A DNA stretch of 64,000 nt from the NCBI GenBank assembly GCA_025345505.1, contig JANVCC010000073.1:9862887-9926886 (forward strand). The letters are read 5' to 3'. The notes beneath the pieces are model-generated. The model saw only the letters and a program-made list of their open reading frames with translations, did not search any database and had not been told where the DNA came from. Each line of letters begins with the position of its first letter. Position 1 is the stretch's first letter. The DNA is from Todiramphus chloris collaris (taxonomy: Eukaryota; Chordata; Aves; Coraciiformes; Alcedinidae). The translations under genes and the position numbers were made by a program. Below, in pieces: positions 35,611 to 48,539 of the stretch.

Positions 35611-36318
35611 TACTCACTCTGAAAGAAAACATGTGCTCAGACAGACACTGAATCAAGCACTGATTTCTCTTTATTCTCAGTTTCTTATCCGTAAAATGAG
35701 CTATCCCATTTTCTCACCCATTCTTCTTTCAGTTAGACTAAAAGCTCTTCAGAAAGCACATTGTCTATTACTTCCTGTTTTAAAAAAATTAAAATTTGAA
35801 AGAAGAACACCATCTTATTTGAGCTAGTGTCCTGACATGAATAATGGCAATGGTACCTCAACCTTTTTATCTCTAAGTTTTTCCTTTTGCGATGGCCTAA
35901 AAGCTTTTCCTAGCTCATGTTTATCTTCAGCAATAAATCATGTTTTCATTGCATCCCTGCCTCATTGGGGTGCAAATAACAAAACAAGACAAATTAAACT
36001 GTAAAGCAGTTGTTAAGGAAAGAAATAAAGGACAGATAAATGCATTTCAGTGGGAAAGACAACACTGCTTCTAAACAAAATCCTTTACTGTTGCTGCTTC
36101 ACATATTAAAAAGAAAAAAAAAAATCAACCCCTTTGAGTAGTCAGTGATGTGGCTATAAAAATATCTAGTCTGCACAACTCTAGCAATATCTGTATGCTA
36201 AGTATTTAACCCTTCTTAGTAATATGTTTATGGCTCTTAGGCTGCTTTTTTACTCAATAAAGCACCCACATGATTTGTTGGGTGACATAATTTACAAACA
36301 ATGACACTGTTGTCTGGA

Positions 36319-36346
36319 ATTAATATTAATAATAATAATAATAATA
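36319..36346. repeat. (AAT)n microsatellite
   Basis: Interrupted at its left end, then a perfect run of about six AAT units. Confidence 0.95.
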
Positions 36347-36423
36347 GAATCCACCACCATCTATTTGAAATTCAGGCTTAGCACTGTAAAAAGTGACAAT
36401 ATATGTTAATTTCTCCCACTCCT

Positions 36424-36489
36424 TCACATTCTTCAGCAAGTAAGTCACATTCTTCAGCAAGTAAGTCACATTCTTCAGCATGTAAGTCA
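36424..36489. repeat. 21-bp minisatellite, three copies
   Basis: The units at 36424-36444 and 36445-36465 are identical, and 36466-36486 differs at one base. The unit contains 'cacattcttcagcaagtaag'. Such close identity implies a recent expansion. Confidence 0.95.
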
Positions 36490-36987
36490 GTTCACTGCAG
36501 ATAAATTATCCTACGACTACTGAATCATGAAACACCAGGGGACAGGACCATGGGTTAGAAGAACACAGCATTTTTTTTTAATTATTATTTTCAGACCACC
36601 CCCCCCTTCTATATATGTATATATTTTAAAAAGGGAGATCCTAGTATCAAAATCATCTACAACCAGACATTAGGTAGAGTTCAAGGAGAAAACAAAATGT
36701 TGTCTTTTTCTCATTGTTATTCAGATAGCAAATGCTGAAGCAAGGAATTCTGCTAAATGTTGTCCTACCTGTGAACCCTGAAATAGCTTCAGTCCCACAT
36801 GAAGATTTTACTAAGTTTCTATGAATTTAATTCAATAGCAGTAGCAGTTACAAGTTTTGCAAGTATTAAAATATTTCAGTTAAATAAAAAACCCTACCAC
36901 CTGAATACTGAAGTTAAAGAATCGCACAAACCTCTACCGATATCCCAGAAAAGAATCTCTCCCAGACCTTCCCAGACCAGGTGATCT

Positions 36988-37240
36988 ATCATAGAATCAT
37001 TTACATTGGAAAAGACACTGAAGATCATTGAGTTCAACCATAAACCTAAGATTACCAAGTCCATCACTAAACCATATCCCTAAGCAATACATCTACACAT
37101 CTTTTAATATACCTCCAGGGATGGTGACTCACCTACTTACCTGGGCAGCCTGTTCCAGTGCTTGAATACTTTCAGTGAGTAACATTTTCCTAATATCCCA
37201 TCTAAATCTGCCCTGGAGCTATTTGAAGTTGTTCACTCGC
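36988..37240 (-). mobile_element. CR1 LINE 3'-end fragment
   Basis: It begins 'atcatagaatcatttacatt' and runs through 'ctgggcagcctgttccagtg' and 'taatatcccatctaaatctg', the reversed CR1 3' region. It stops where a probable LTR begins at 37241. Confidence 0.92.
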
Positions 37241-37844
37241 TGTGAGGGATGCATAAAACTCCATAACCAAAGTAGTGGTAGTTTGGTACAGGCTTAAGCT
37301 GTAACTGGAATCAGAACTTCTCTAGTTCCAGTCTGTTCTCTGAAAACACACAAAGGAACTGAGTGACACAGTGAGCATCGATGGATATGAGTTTGGAGCA
37401 CTGATCATGCGATTAACACATCAACGGCAGGTGGCTTGTCCAAGACTCATTTTTCAAGGACCAAGTTGTGGGTACAAGTGCATACCTTTTCCATGGCATG
37501 TAATTTCACTACAAGCCAACAACTTCATTCAATAAATATGACAGCCTAAGTGGGCCTTCTCTGAGTTCTCCCTGATAAGTAGCCTGGCTTCATGGTGATG
37601 ATCTCCCATTGAGCTGGGACACCTCTCAAGGTTGCTCCTTGAGGCAGAGAGACCTTTCACTAACAACAGATTTTTTGGTAAGAGACCAATATTGTGTATA
37701 ACATTTTATTGTGATGACTTCGTAGTTTTGAATTGTTGTTCAAATTATTATGCAGTACAGTAATAGTGAGCCTTGCCATCAAACGTAGTTAAGTCATGAG
37801 CTCATATTCAGACAGCTTTCAAGCAATAAGCATCTTTTTCAACA
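37241..37844. mobile_element. Probable solo LTR
   Basis: A segment beginning TGTGAGGG directly at the end of CR1 sequence and ending ...TTCAACA at 37844, with TG...CA ends. It contains 'aataaatatgac' near 37534 followed by a non-CR1 GC-richer part, as expected of an ERVL-type LTR. I find no target duplication, so the right boundary and the orientation are uncertain. Confidence 0.4.
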
Positions 37845-37847
37845 TAA

Positions 37848-37866
37848 ATGATTCTATGATTCTATC
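37848..37866 (+). repeat. CR1-tail-like repeat
   Basis: 'atgattctatgattctatc' is identical to the tandem 8-mer that ends CR1 elements, but no CR1 body precedes it. It may be a remnant or a coincidence. Confidence 0.35.
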
Positions 37867-40800
37867 TCTTCAGAAGAGTTTATAGTCTGTATGATCAATC
37901 TCCATATTCTAGTTTTAGTCTAATCTTGATCCCGTATCATATAGTCTTCATTGGATGTTTTCAAAGTGAAATTTGACATAAAAAGAAAAAAACAGCAATG
38001 TCAGTATTTTTTCCAACAAGAGCTGATATTGACAGAAGCTTTTTTTAATGAGCGATTCTTTTCTCAAATACAAGAATTGCAGGATTGACTTTTTGGTTTC
38101 AGCTAGGTAAAGAACTGGAAGCACTAGACACAGAAGAATCCAAATACTGTACGGAGCTGTCCATGTGGTTTAAGTGCAAATGTTTTCCTAACAACTTCCC
38201 AAAAAGCAAGCCTGGATACTTATTCAAGGATATTTTAGCCTCTTATCTCTAAAGCAATAGATGCTCATCAAGAAATGTGCTGTATCCTCTGTCTCTGAGT
38301 GAAAAACATGACAAACTTTATTCCATGTTTTTTTCCTGCTTATAGTTCCAATAGATTAAATATTTTCTGCTGGGTTATAATGTCTATCGAACTCTCTTAC
38401 AACTTATCAATGAATATTAATACAATCTCTTCTTTACTCATGAATTATCCATGCAGACCGTAGGAATATATTATTGGTCTAAACAAGTGATTCTGCTTGT
38501 CCTCCACATAACCCTCATCAAGTGTTTCAAGTCAGCTTGGTGAAATGAAGAAAGCTTTGTCTCTTGTCCTAAAGTCAGATCCAGTTTTAGCTGATCTAAA
38601 AAGGACCTCTCTGTTCTCCTACCTTCCAAGACAGCTCCCAAAGCAAAAACTAATCTCTGCTTCCCTTTAAGTTTTTGTTAGTATATACAGAAAAAAGAAA
38701 CCTGAAAAAAGTATCATATAATATTTCAACCTTTTTTTATCTGAAAAGGTCTTAGTTTTTCAGGAACTAAATAACACCTTATATGCAAGTCATTTATCTT
38801 TTTGAGAGTGCATAAAAATTACACAGCTAGACAAAATATCAAACAAGTGCAAGGAAATGAATCTGTAGTCAATCAGAAAACTTTATTTTATTTCATTAGT
38901 TTTCACTAGACATAGAATTAATTTTACAGAGTTGGATCAAAAGCTCTAGCCTTTATATCCTCCTCCTCTGATGCTACTCTTCCTAGTATGCTCTGTACAA
39001 TGAAACGTGCTTTAACAGCTGATGTTATTCCCTTTCTTTTTACTTTCTTCCTACATTGAGTGCTTCTCCATTTTTCATTTGTTGAACAGCACTGCTGACA
39101 GCCAAGAAATTCCATTATCCCATTAATAAGAGCTATCTATTGTGGGTAACTTTGTAGCAGAAGAACAAACTTGGTTTTGTTTACCCAGAAATTATTTTTT
39201 ACCATACAAAATGGATATTTGAAAGCACCCTGAGAGCTACACCATATTAACTATTCATAATGAAATGAAAAAAATTCAGCTGTTTATACAGCCTTGTTTC
39301 ATGATGACCATAGCAGGGTTTCTAATGTAGGTGTAGAACAAGATGGTGCCTAAATAATCACTAAGCATTTTCTTGATTCTTGTCCCCTTTAAAATTCACT
39401 TAACACTGAATGAACTTGAAAGAACAGAATAGTAATCACCTAAAAAGAAATCATCTGTGTTTGAGGATGTATATATTAGGGTTCTGGGATGACCCACATG
39501 TCTCTCATGCTATTCAGTATCTTCAAAAGTAGTACAGTGATAATGAATGATAGCAAAACTGCTGCATAGATTGGCTTGGATCAGTGATTAGGCAGTGACC
39601 ATTTCAATTTGGCTATAGGAAATAGAATGTAATTGGAAAAAGAGAAAGTAAGCCATGTAAAGAGAATTGAATTTGGAAAATGGTAAATCTGGAAGTGAGT
39701 CTTGGAAGTTGAATGTAGATAAATTTAAGTTAAGATTACGATAAATGTTTAAATGGGTTTTGTCTTCGAAGGTGAAATAATCTTCCACAGAAAGTCATAA
39801 ATTCTTCCTTGGGCACTTAAAAATCAACATAGTCTCTATTCAGTATTTGTACTTTAGTCTAATACTAGATATTAAGCTTAGCAAAGAAGCGACTAGGTGT
39901 TTTAGACAGGACGTATGACCCAGTCTCATGATCCTTCCACTTTATTTTTTTTTAATAAAAGCTGGTACAAGATAAATTATTTTTCTGAAAACCCAGTGGA
40001 CTCCTGGACTTAAAACACTGAAGCACTGAGAACACTATATGCATTGTTCTACAATGAGTGAACTACTTCATCTCTCCAATCTCTGACTCTGCGTTTTTGA
40101 AAATAATGACTTAAGGATTTCAAAAGTCTATCAGAATTCCATGTGCACAGAGTTATTAAAACCAATGCTTTGTAATAAAAAAGCTTCCTACCTTAAAAAC
40201 TCTAATGGTAACAACATATTCTTACATTAAAAAAGTGGAGCAAGATTTTTATTAGTTCAGTTGAGGATACAAAGAGAAAACATAATTACATTTAAACATA
40301 TAAGCAGGCAAAAACTCATGGAATTATTTTAAATGTGTACGTAACACAAAAATAGGCACCATTTCAGTAGATTTTCTGGAATACTATATATATGTATATA
40401 TATATATAAATAGAACAAATACAAATACTGAATCGAAATCCTTCTTTCATCATTTTTCACCAAGAAAACAACAGAGAAGGCTAAAAGGAAAAAGAAATTG
40501 AAGAAAGTTATCATTTCTTTAGAGCATAGTTTGTCAAATACATCTTTCTAAAATCTTGTCATCCTCAAAGTGCTAACACTTGCTTACTCCAGGTGTTAGT
40601 TTATAAATACTTGAAGGTGGATTTATTTGAGACTAACATTTACAAGGCCATGTACTGTCCTTGCTCTCTAGAAGAATCCTCTGATGTCAATAGAAGTTAG
40701 ATTGAAGGTCACTCATAGCTCAAATTGCTGCTGATGCTATATTGGAAGGATTTACTTGTTTATTGTTAACCTTTGCTTTCAAATTTTTATTTCTTGACCG

Positions 40801-41114
40801 TAAAATCCCCAAAAACATTCAAAGCTATTTCTCTGAAATACAACGTAGAAGGTGTTAGGCCACTAAAGTTATGCTTTTAAATATTACAATAATGTAAGGG
40901 CTGGGGGGGAGGGAAGAGACGTCAGAAATAAAACAAATAAAACCATACAAACCACTGAAGCAAGTCTCAAATATGATTGATTTTTATCAAAAAAAAAAAC
41001 ACAAACCAAAAAAACCCACAAGGTAATGGCTTTCATTTTGGTTTCAGACCATGGTAACAGGTTAACAATACTGTAAATTTTCCCAACTTTTTAAAACTTC
41101 TTCACTGTGAAACT
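37867..41114. other. Unannotated AT-rich DNA
   Basis: No gene or transposon seen. It holds a (TA)n run at 40384-40410, a G-run near 40900 and an A-rich run near 40990-41015. Confidence 0.45.
40384..40410. repeat. (TA)n microsatellite
   Basis: TA repeats with one G interruption. It lies inside the minus frame 40329-40514 and shows that frame is not a gene. Confidence 0.95.
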
Positions 41115-41287
41115 GAAGCCTGGAACAGGCTGCCCAGAGAGATTGTGGAGTCTCCTTCTCTAAAGACTTTCAAGACCTGCCTGGATCTGTTCCTGTGTGG
41201 CCAGCCCTGGGTATTCCTGCTCTGGCACGGGGGTTGGACTCAATGATCTCCAGAGGTTCCTTCCAACCCCTACCATTCTATGATTAC
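41115..41287 (+). mobile_element. CR1 LINE 3'-end fragment
   Basis: It contains 'ctggaacaggctgcccagag', 'gttggactcaatgatctcca' and 'ttccttccaaccc', ending 'attctatgatta'. Ordinary CR1 3' end, plus orientation. Confidence 0.95.
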
Positions 41288-41679
41288 TTGTCTCAATTAT
41301 GGCAAATTACGTCATACTAAAGAACCTCTTTACCTTTCCTTTCACAGATTCTCGCATACAGTGCATTCTTGGATACAGTGCAATGTCACAATATATTCTG
41401 AAAATGAGATGGAGGTGTTGTCAAAAGTGAGATGTTTTTGAAGAAACTAAAGCAATCAGTAGTTGACAGGTCAGAAAGAATAATCTGGTGGAGGAAATTT
41501 GGAGGACAAGATTCCAAGCAATGTTGAATGCAGTTTGATCACTGCGATGCTAAAGGTTGTTTCATGGAAATACCTTCAGATATCTGTAGTAGTTGCTACA
41601 TGAAATCTTTCTCACCTCTACTTTTTTTGGAATTTCCCTTTCCACCACCCTCTCTGTTGGAGCTCAGCATTCTGTAGAG

Positions 41680-41752
41680 AGCTGCTGATTGGTATTGGTA
41701 TCTCTCAGCTGCTGATTAGTATTGGTATCTCTCAGCTGCTGATTGGTATTGG
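41680..41752. repeat. 27-bp minisatellite, nearly three copies
   Basis: The units at 41680-41706 and 41707-41733 differ at one base (ggt/agt), and 41734-41752 is a partial third. It ends exactly where CR1 RT sequence starts. Confidence 0.95.
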
Positions 41753-42201
41753 GACCGGGGCTGTTTAACATCTTTGATGATGACGTAGTCAGTGGGATCG
41801 AGGCACCCTCAGCAAGTCTGTGTATGACACCAAGCTGTGTGGTTGTGGCTGACACACTGGTGGGATGGGATGTCATCCAGAGGGACCCTGATGGGATGGA
41901 GAGGTGGGCCTGTGTGAACCTCATGAAGTTCAACAAGTGCAAGGTCATGCACCTGGGGCAGGGCAATCCCAAGCATAAATACAGGCTTGGCAGAGTATGG
42001 ATTAAGAGCAATCCTGAGGAGAAAGACTTGGGGGTGCTGGTTGATGAAAAGCTCAACATGAGCTGGCAGTCTGTGAGTGCAGCCCAGAAAGCCAACCAAA
42101 TTCTGGGCTGCATCAAAAGCATTGTGGCCAGAAGGTCAAGGGAGGTGATTCTCCCCCTCTACTCTGCCCTCATGAGACCACACCTGGAGTACTACATCTA
42201 G
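41743..42201 (+). pseudogene. CR1 ORF2 C-terminal RT remnant
   Basis: A 152-codon frame with GPGLFNIFDDDV at its start (the CR1 block before the FADD motif), then [29 protein letters not shown] and [19 protein letters not shown]. These are consecutive blocks of the CR1 RT thumb and C-terminus. The FADD block itself is frameshifted (a different reading near 41810-41850). The frame ends at a TAG at 42199, well short of the normal ORF2 end. The overlapping minus-strand frames at 41664-42122 are shadows. Confidence 0.9.
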
Positions 42202-42668
42202 GTCTGGAGACCCCAATACAAGAGGGACATGTCTGAGTGGGCCGGAACTCCTCTCTTACAAAGACAGGCTGGGAGATTTTGGGTCTGTTCAGCCTGGAGA
42301 AGAGAAGGTTCCAAGGACACCTTATTGTGGCCTTCCAGTAGCTAAAGGGGACCTACAAGAAAGCTGGGGAGGGACATTTTGCAAGGGCTTGTAGTGATAG
42401 AACAAAGAGCAATAGATTCCAATTTGAAGAGGGTAGATTTAGATTAGACATTAGGAAGAAGTTCTTTACTATGAAGGTGGTGAGACAATGGAACTGGTTG
42501 CCCAGGGAAGTTGTGGATGCTCCATCACTGGATGTGCTCAAGACCAGGCTGGATGGTACTTTGAGTAACCTAGGTCTAACCTACTCTGAGTAACCTGTAC
42601 ATGACAAGGGTGTTGGAATCACATGATCTTTAAGGTCCTTTCCACCCCAAACCATTTTATGATTCTAT
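41753..42668 (+). mobile_element. CR1 LINE, RT C-terminus and 3' UTR
   Basis: A plus-strand CR1 copy of about 0.9 kb that starts within the RT palm and runs to 'attttatgattctatga'. Its 5' edge abuts a minisatellite. Between about 42200 and 42260 it matches the usual LEYC...W region only loosely. Confidence 0.95.
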
Positions 42669-45666
42669 GAACTGCAGAATTTGTAGCTAAGGACATTAAG
42701 TTAAATCAGAACTTATTTCAGATACAGTCCTGTTCTGTGCTGCAGGTTCTGTCACCTCAGACATGCTTGGAAAAGAATAAAAACAAACTCACAGAGGGCT
42801 GCCTTCTGTAATATTTGCAAAGTCAGACACTCCCACAGCTGGTTTCAGATCCACATATGAGCTTAACATTGGAAAAACAGGTACACTCCATCTTCAACTG
42901 CATCAGTAACATTTAATTCTCAGCTGTGACAGATTGAACTCATCAGTCTTCATAAGAATATCTAGCAAAAATTAAGCATGGTTTAGAATTTAATTTATAG
43001 GGTTTTGTACCTTTGATTTACCAATCAATCCTTGGTTTGGTTTTGTTTTAAAAGGCAAGCATATCTGAAAAGAAATGTCAGACTACCTTCATGGAGTCAA
43101 CTGATCAATGTAAATGGGAAAGTGAGCTGTCTGGAGGGAAATGATCACTTATAGGTGTCTTGAGATAAGCTATGGAAGCTGAATCAACAAGCCTTACTGC
43201 TGCTGTCCTAGTCAGATGTGAAGTACATCAACAGAAAGCATCAGCATCTGCTGGCTTTAGAGATAGTTCTCCAAGAAAGGGTCATAGCAGTAAACTCCTT
43301 ATATTGCCAGACAAATCCATTAGCTAGGTTAAAGGTAAGAGAAAGTGCAAGAAACCTTCATGCTAGCTCTTGCTCCATCTATAGATGCAGAAGAATTAGG
43401 AAAACTGAGTATAATGTTACTCTTTACAGTAAGCAGTGTGAGAAAAACAATGGATATATGCCATGTGGTACAGAGATAACTGAAAGCCACAGAGTACTAA
43501 TGTCTTAACACAATTTTTAAGCATCTGAACCTCTAGAACTGAGAGAAACATATATTCTCCCTCTCAACAATCTATTTTGGAATTGGCAAGGGATGACAGC
43601 AACAATGAAACAGCTGTGGCTCAACCTGATGAATACTAATTTTCCAACACAATCACTTGTGAATATACATCCATGATTTTTATCACATTGCTTTATGCAC
43701 TATTATAAGGCATGTCTGAATAAGGCAATGAGTAATACAGTATATGATGACAGAATGGGAAGTATCTTTAAGTCCCAAATTATGAGATAAAGGACAGAAA
43801 CACAAGGAAATCAAACAAAAAACCTGTAGGGAGCCACTATCATGTGGGTACTAAACCTGATAATTAGCCACCACACATGCAGATACTAATGTCATTTCAA
43901 GGGTAGCAGGGCTGTTCATCATTCATCAAGTCTACTGCTCCAACAGCCTGCTTTCCTGACACAAGGTAATGTAGCATAACCAAATATGAAAATTCATAAC
44001 ACTGTATTTTAGCAAAGAACAGCATGAAAAAGCACTTCCATCTGAAAGGCATTTATAATGTGAAAGGTCACTTGGCATTTTGGGAGAATTCATGTGTATA
44101 CAGGCACATGTAAGAAGTACCAGTTTCAGACCGTGTGCAAGACTTCAAAACTGTGATGTCAAATTTATCTAACACCTTCTCCTAGTTTGAGTTAGAACAG
44201 AACAATTCAGAGATTTTTACTTCTCAGCTAAGGTCTTCTAACTAGTGGACTGCCCTCACACACCTCTACATATCTCATATTTAAAACAATATATTTGCAG
44301 GCAGAAACTTTAGATAACTAAAGGGAATCTGCATATGTTAACTTAAAGGAAACAAAACAAGTATATATATAAATATGTGGCTAACTGATGTATGTACATA
44401 TCTCTATCAAAAATCAAAGTTAAAAATGAATGTTGATGTTATATATAGCTAAGAAAGCTGTATAAACTTCTTTTCAATAAGACATCCCACAACCATTTTG
44501 AAGTTGGCTAAATCTTTAAACATTCAAGTAATTTGGAAGCAATTCCTATTTATTTTTAGCTCAATCACTGTAACTGTGCAGTCCTTCAACTCTAATTAGA
44601 GAATGCTAACTGAGGGGTAATTCTTATTTACTTAAGAAATATTATTAATTTAGGTACAGGTCAACATGGAATTTGTATGTGTTTTCCTGTTTGCTTGTCC
44701 TTATGTAGTCCTCTATGATACTCTGTGTTCTCTGGCTGAAGAGCTTATAGGGAAAATTTTGAGTCTAATGCACTAGCATGAATAAAATTAGAAACATTTG
44801 GTGAAAAGACACATGACTGAACATGTGCAGCAAGCAGTAAAGTCTTTCCTGAGGAAATCACTCCATAAAGAAGGGTGGTCTCCACACTGTATTCCTTATC
44901 AGATAGCATTGATGCACCCAAACTGCTTTAAAATATTCACAGTAACTATTTAACAGCATGGGGCTTTGTTAATTCAAAATTATTCTAATAAAAGGTGGCC
45001 AACTGTCAAACCATCAAATATAACTGACATAAGCTGTTTGGGTGAACAGCTTCCATTTCCCTTCTTAGATCTCACTTTGCTTCTCATTGCATTTACCTTA
45101 TGAAGACAGAGGATATTACAAAGAGACATTCAGCAGTAATCAAAGAAGCAATGTCACCCTGTTTTTTTTATTTCAGTGAAGAGGTTAAGATTATAAAACA
45201 GGGGGAAAAAATCAGGTCTCTCCATCAATAGGTTCTTGGCATATTTCTCTTTCTCTAACTTCTGGTATTTTCCTAGAATACTTTTTACATTATTGCCCAT
45301 TCCCCTGTTAAGTTGCATTGTTTCCCAGAAATGTTCATGAGATTTCCCTCAACAAGTTATTGAAATTCATTAGCCTGCTGTTTCACCCCTTTTCCAGTTT
45401 ATTGATGAAAATGTTAATTAACACTGAAGGCATTTCCAAATTGTTTTAGACCTACTTTCCTGGGCCTGTATGGAAGATTTTTTACAGTGTGTCAGAAATA
45501 TCTCTTGGAGAAAAATATTTCTGCCTTGGTAAAAAAACTATCAGTAGCTGGAAGTTCACATCTAGTAGGACGGGGCAGCCACAGCATATGCTCATTTTGA
45601 TCATCAATTTTGACTTCATTATGCTGTATCCCATTATTAACTTAAAATGCAGTATAATTTAGCATA
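42669..45666. other. Unannotated AT-rich DNA
   Basis: No recognised repeat or exon. The 96-codon plus frame at 43218-43508 has no family signature. Confidence 0.45.
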
Positions 45667-46940
45667 TAGAATCATAGAAACATTCACATTGGAAAAGACC
45701 CTTGGGATCATCAAGTCGAACCATTAAACCTACTTACAAATTTCAGCCCTAAACCAGTCCCTCAACATGACATCTAAATGACCCTTAAACACATCCACAG
45801 ATGGTGACTCAAGCACCTCCCTGGGCAGCCTATTCCAGTTTCTGACTACTCTTTCCATGAAAATTTTTTCCCTAATGTCCAGTCTAAACCTACCCTGTTG
45901 CAGCTTGAATCCACTCCCTCTTGTTCTATTGCTAATTACCTGTGAGAAAAGAAGAGCACCAACCTCTCTAAAATGTCCTTTCAGATAGCTGTAGGGAGTG
46001 ATGAGGTCTACCCTTAGCCTCCTCTTTTTCAAACTAAACAGTCCCAGCTCCTTCAGTCTCTCTTCATTAGATTTATTCTCCAGGCCCTTGACCAGCTTCA
46101 TTGCCCTCCTCTGCACTCGCTCCAGCACCTTGATATATCTCTTGTATCAAGGTGCCCAAAACTGGACACAATACTCAAGGTGTGGCCTCACCAGTGCTGA
46201 GTACAGGGGAACAATCACCTCCCTACTTCCGCTGCTCACACTATTTCTAATACAAGCCAGGATGCCATTGGCTTTCTTGGCCACCTGGGCACACTGCTGG
46301 CTAATATTCAGCCGCTTGTCAATTAGAATACCCAGGTCCTTTTCTGCCAGGCAGCTGTCCAGCCACACTTCCCCAAGCCTGCAGCATTGCATGGGGTTGC
46401 TGTGGTGCAAGTGCAGGACCCGGCCCTTGGCCTTGTTGAAGCTCATACTGTTAACATTGGCCCATCAATCCATCTATCCAAGTTTCTCCGTAGAGCCTCC
46501 CTATCCTCATGCAGATCAACACGCCCTCCTAACTTGCTGTCATCTGCAAACTTACTGATAATACACTCTACATCCTTATCAAGATCATCAATAAAGATGT
46601 TAAACAGAAATGGTTCCAACACTGAGCCCTGAGGAACGCCACTTGTGACCGGCCACCAGCTGGATTTAACTCCATTCATCACCACTCTCTGGGCCCATCC
46701 TTCCAGCCAGTGCTAGATCCAGCAGATCGTATCCTCATCCAGGCCATGAGCAGCCAGTTTTGACAGAATTCTATGGGAAACAGTGTCAAATGCTTTTCGA
46801 AAGTATAGGTAGACAATATCCACAGTCTTTCCCTTGTCCAATAGTAGGGTCAACTTGTTATAGAAGGAGATCAGGTTCATCAGGCAGAACCTGCCTTTCA
46901 TAAATCCATGCTGACTGGGCCTGATCCCATATGGTACATG
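45667..46940 (-). mobile_element. CR1 LINE, RT domain and 3' UTR
   Basis: The best preserved CR1 reverse transcriptase in the window. It is in reverse orientation from 'agaatcatagaaacattcac' (3' end) to about 46940, where RT reads toward its N-terminal part and stops. It is 5'-truncated with no large internal gap. Confidence 0.96.
45730..46905 (-). pseudogene. CR1 ORF2 reverse transcriptase
   Basis: Minus-strand pieces give the RT from fingers to C-terminus: KGRFCLMNLISFYN and DIVYLYFRKAFDTVSH (46713-46901), [21 protein letters not shown], then the catalytic FADD at 46539-46550, [15 protein letters not shown] (46147-46446), and [16 protein letters not shown] to the end at 45730. The first catalytic block reads YLYF where YLDF is usual, so an Asp is lost. 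Three frames are needed to read it all. A full CR1 RT needs both Asp blocks, so this copy is inactive. Confidence 0.93.
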
Positions 46941-48539
46941 CTTGCAGCAGAGAGAGAGTATTCAGGACTATTTCCCCTTTATACAGAAACACACTTGTAA
47001 TATCCTGAAGGCACAGCAATGAATTACATTCTATTGCAACAGCAGCGCAACATGGACCTGTCACTAATGAACACAAATGGACTTGAATATAAGCACTTTT
47101 GTCTGAAGTCAGCTTCAACAGTCATGGAAGGGCTGGAAGTTTGTGTGCAGTGATGCAGCCTTTTGGGATCTGGGATGGACACTGGACAATGTTACAGGAA
47201 TAATACACCTCTCATATTTTTTATCTAATTTTCTGTCTACTGATGATAATAGGAATTAAGAAAAAAATCCCCTGAAACAAACACACCACACCCCCAATGA
47301 CCCCTCTACTTAGATCTAAAAATAACACATGCAATGAATATAGGCATTTATTCATTAACTTCCTTTTCATCTGGTGTAATCTTCTCCCTTTGATAGTGTA
47401 ATTCCGATGAATTTATCATCACTAACGTGATTTTTAAGAACAGAATAAATAAAAAATATTGTGCTGGTTATACTGTTTTAAATATAGTGGTGATCAGTAA
47501 GGTGTCACTGATGACTTACCACCATTTTATGTTTTGACAGAAGATCCTCTAGGTGCAGAAAGGTAATTCATTTCCAAGCTCTGTCTGTCCTCAGTTTCCT
47601 GCTGAAATTTACATAGAAACAATACACTATGGTGCTGGATTTTACGACATGAATCTCTTTTACTAGTAACTATACTGAGACCACAAACTTATTTCAAATG
47701 GACAATCAGTGATTAGAGAGGAAAACCTTATAGTTAATCCTTTGGTGGTCTGCTCTGTAAGAAGTGAATTGAGAAAAAAAAAATTTGGATTAGCATTGCC
47801 AGCTCTCTGGGCCAGTAAGTCTTCCATTCAAAACAAGAATAATATATTTCTTATGAAAAAAAAATTGTCAAGAATTCAGAAGAGCTAGATTTCTCATGTC
47901 TGTCCGTTAGCCACACCATAATTTTTATTCATTGTTTCCATTACAAAGTGTAGTCATTCACACATTTCTATCAGCAACAGAATTACAGGATTTGAATAAA
48001 ACAACCCTAACCTTTACCAGAGGATACTGGCAACAGAAGGTTAAGGTTGTTTTCTAGACATTAAATATATTGAGATTGGTATCAATAAAGACATAGCCCA
48101 AATATTCTTTTTTAGCCTTATGGGATGCTCAACCATCTGCCATAGCAGCAGCCGGTATAAGCTGATGTAGCACAACTGATTTAAGAAAAAAATAATTTAA
48201 AATTCCAATTTGCAGCAGCAGAAACTACAACAACAGTTTAGATCAGTGCATTTCTGTTTTGCTATAAATCTTGTGTTTCTGTAATCACAAAGGCCATTGT
48301 CAGGACTGAACAACATACAACCAGATGTGATTCCACTGTAGGTCTTGAGGAGGCTGACTTTTGACAGGCCATGCAGGGCATGGTGCTCAGGGACTTTTCT
48401 GATGACTGGAGAAAGGCACTTTCTTCAAAAAAAGTGGGAGGAGGTTCTGGGGAACTTCGTTCTGTAGGAAAATTATGGAGCAAGTCTTCCTCAAAACCAT
48501 TTCTATCCAAAAAAGAAACAAGAAAAGTGACAGGGAAAC
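46941..48539. other. Unannotated AT-rich DNA
   Basis: No gene or repeat recognised. Short A-runs near 47775 and 47858 only. Confidence 0.45.

Larger units (their letters stand above)
22871..36987. other. 14-kb AT-rich stretch, no clear transposon
   Basis: I see no exon, RNA gene, CR1 terminus or LTR in this long stretch. Small items are a (CCT)n run at 27303-27321, an 11-base tandem repeat at 29406-29430, an old LINE-like scrap near 35545-35610, and the repeats at 36319-36489. The longest frame, 26212-26697 (minus, 161 codons), has no domain I recognise. Confidence 0.4.

Noticed and set aside
36424-36489. CRISPR-like array
   Set aside because: Only three directly adjacent units with no spacers; it is a minisatellite in a vertebrate genome.
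45998-46558. 186-codon plus-strand frame, the second longest in the window
   Set aside because: It is antisense to the CR1 reverse transcriptase, whose minus-strand blocks (FADD, VPQGS) are unmistakable.
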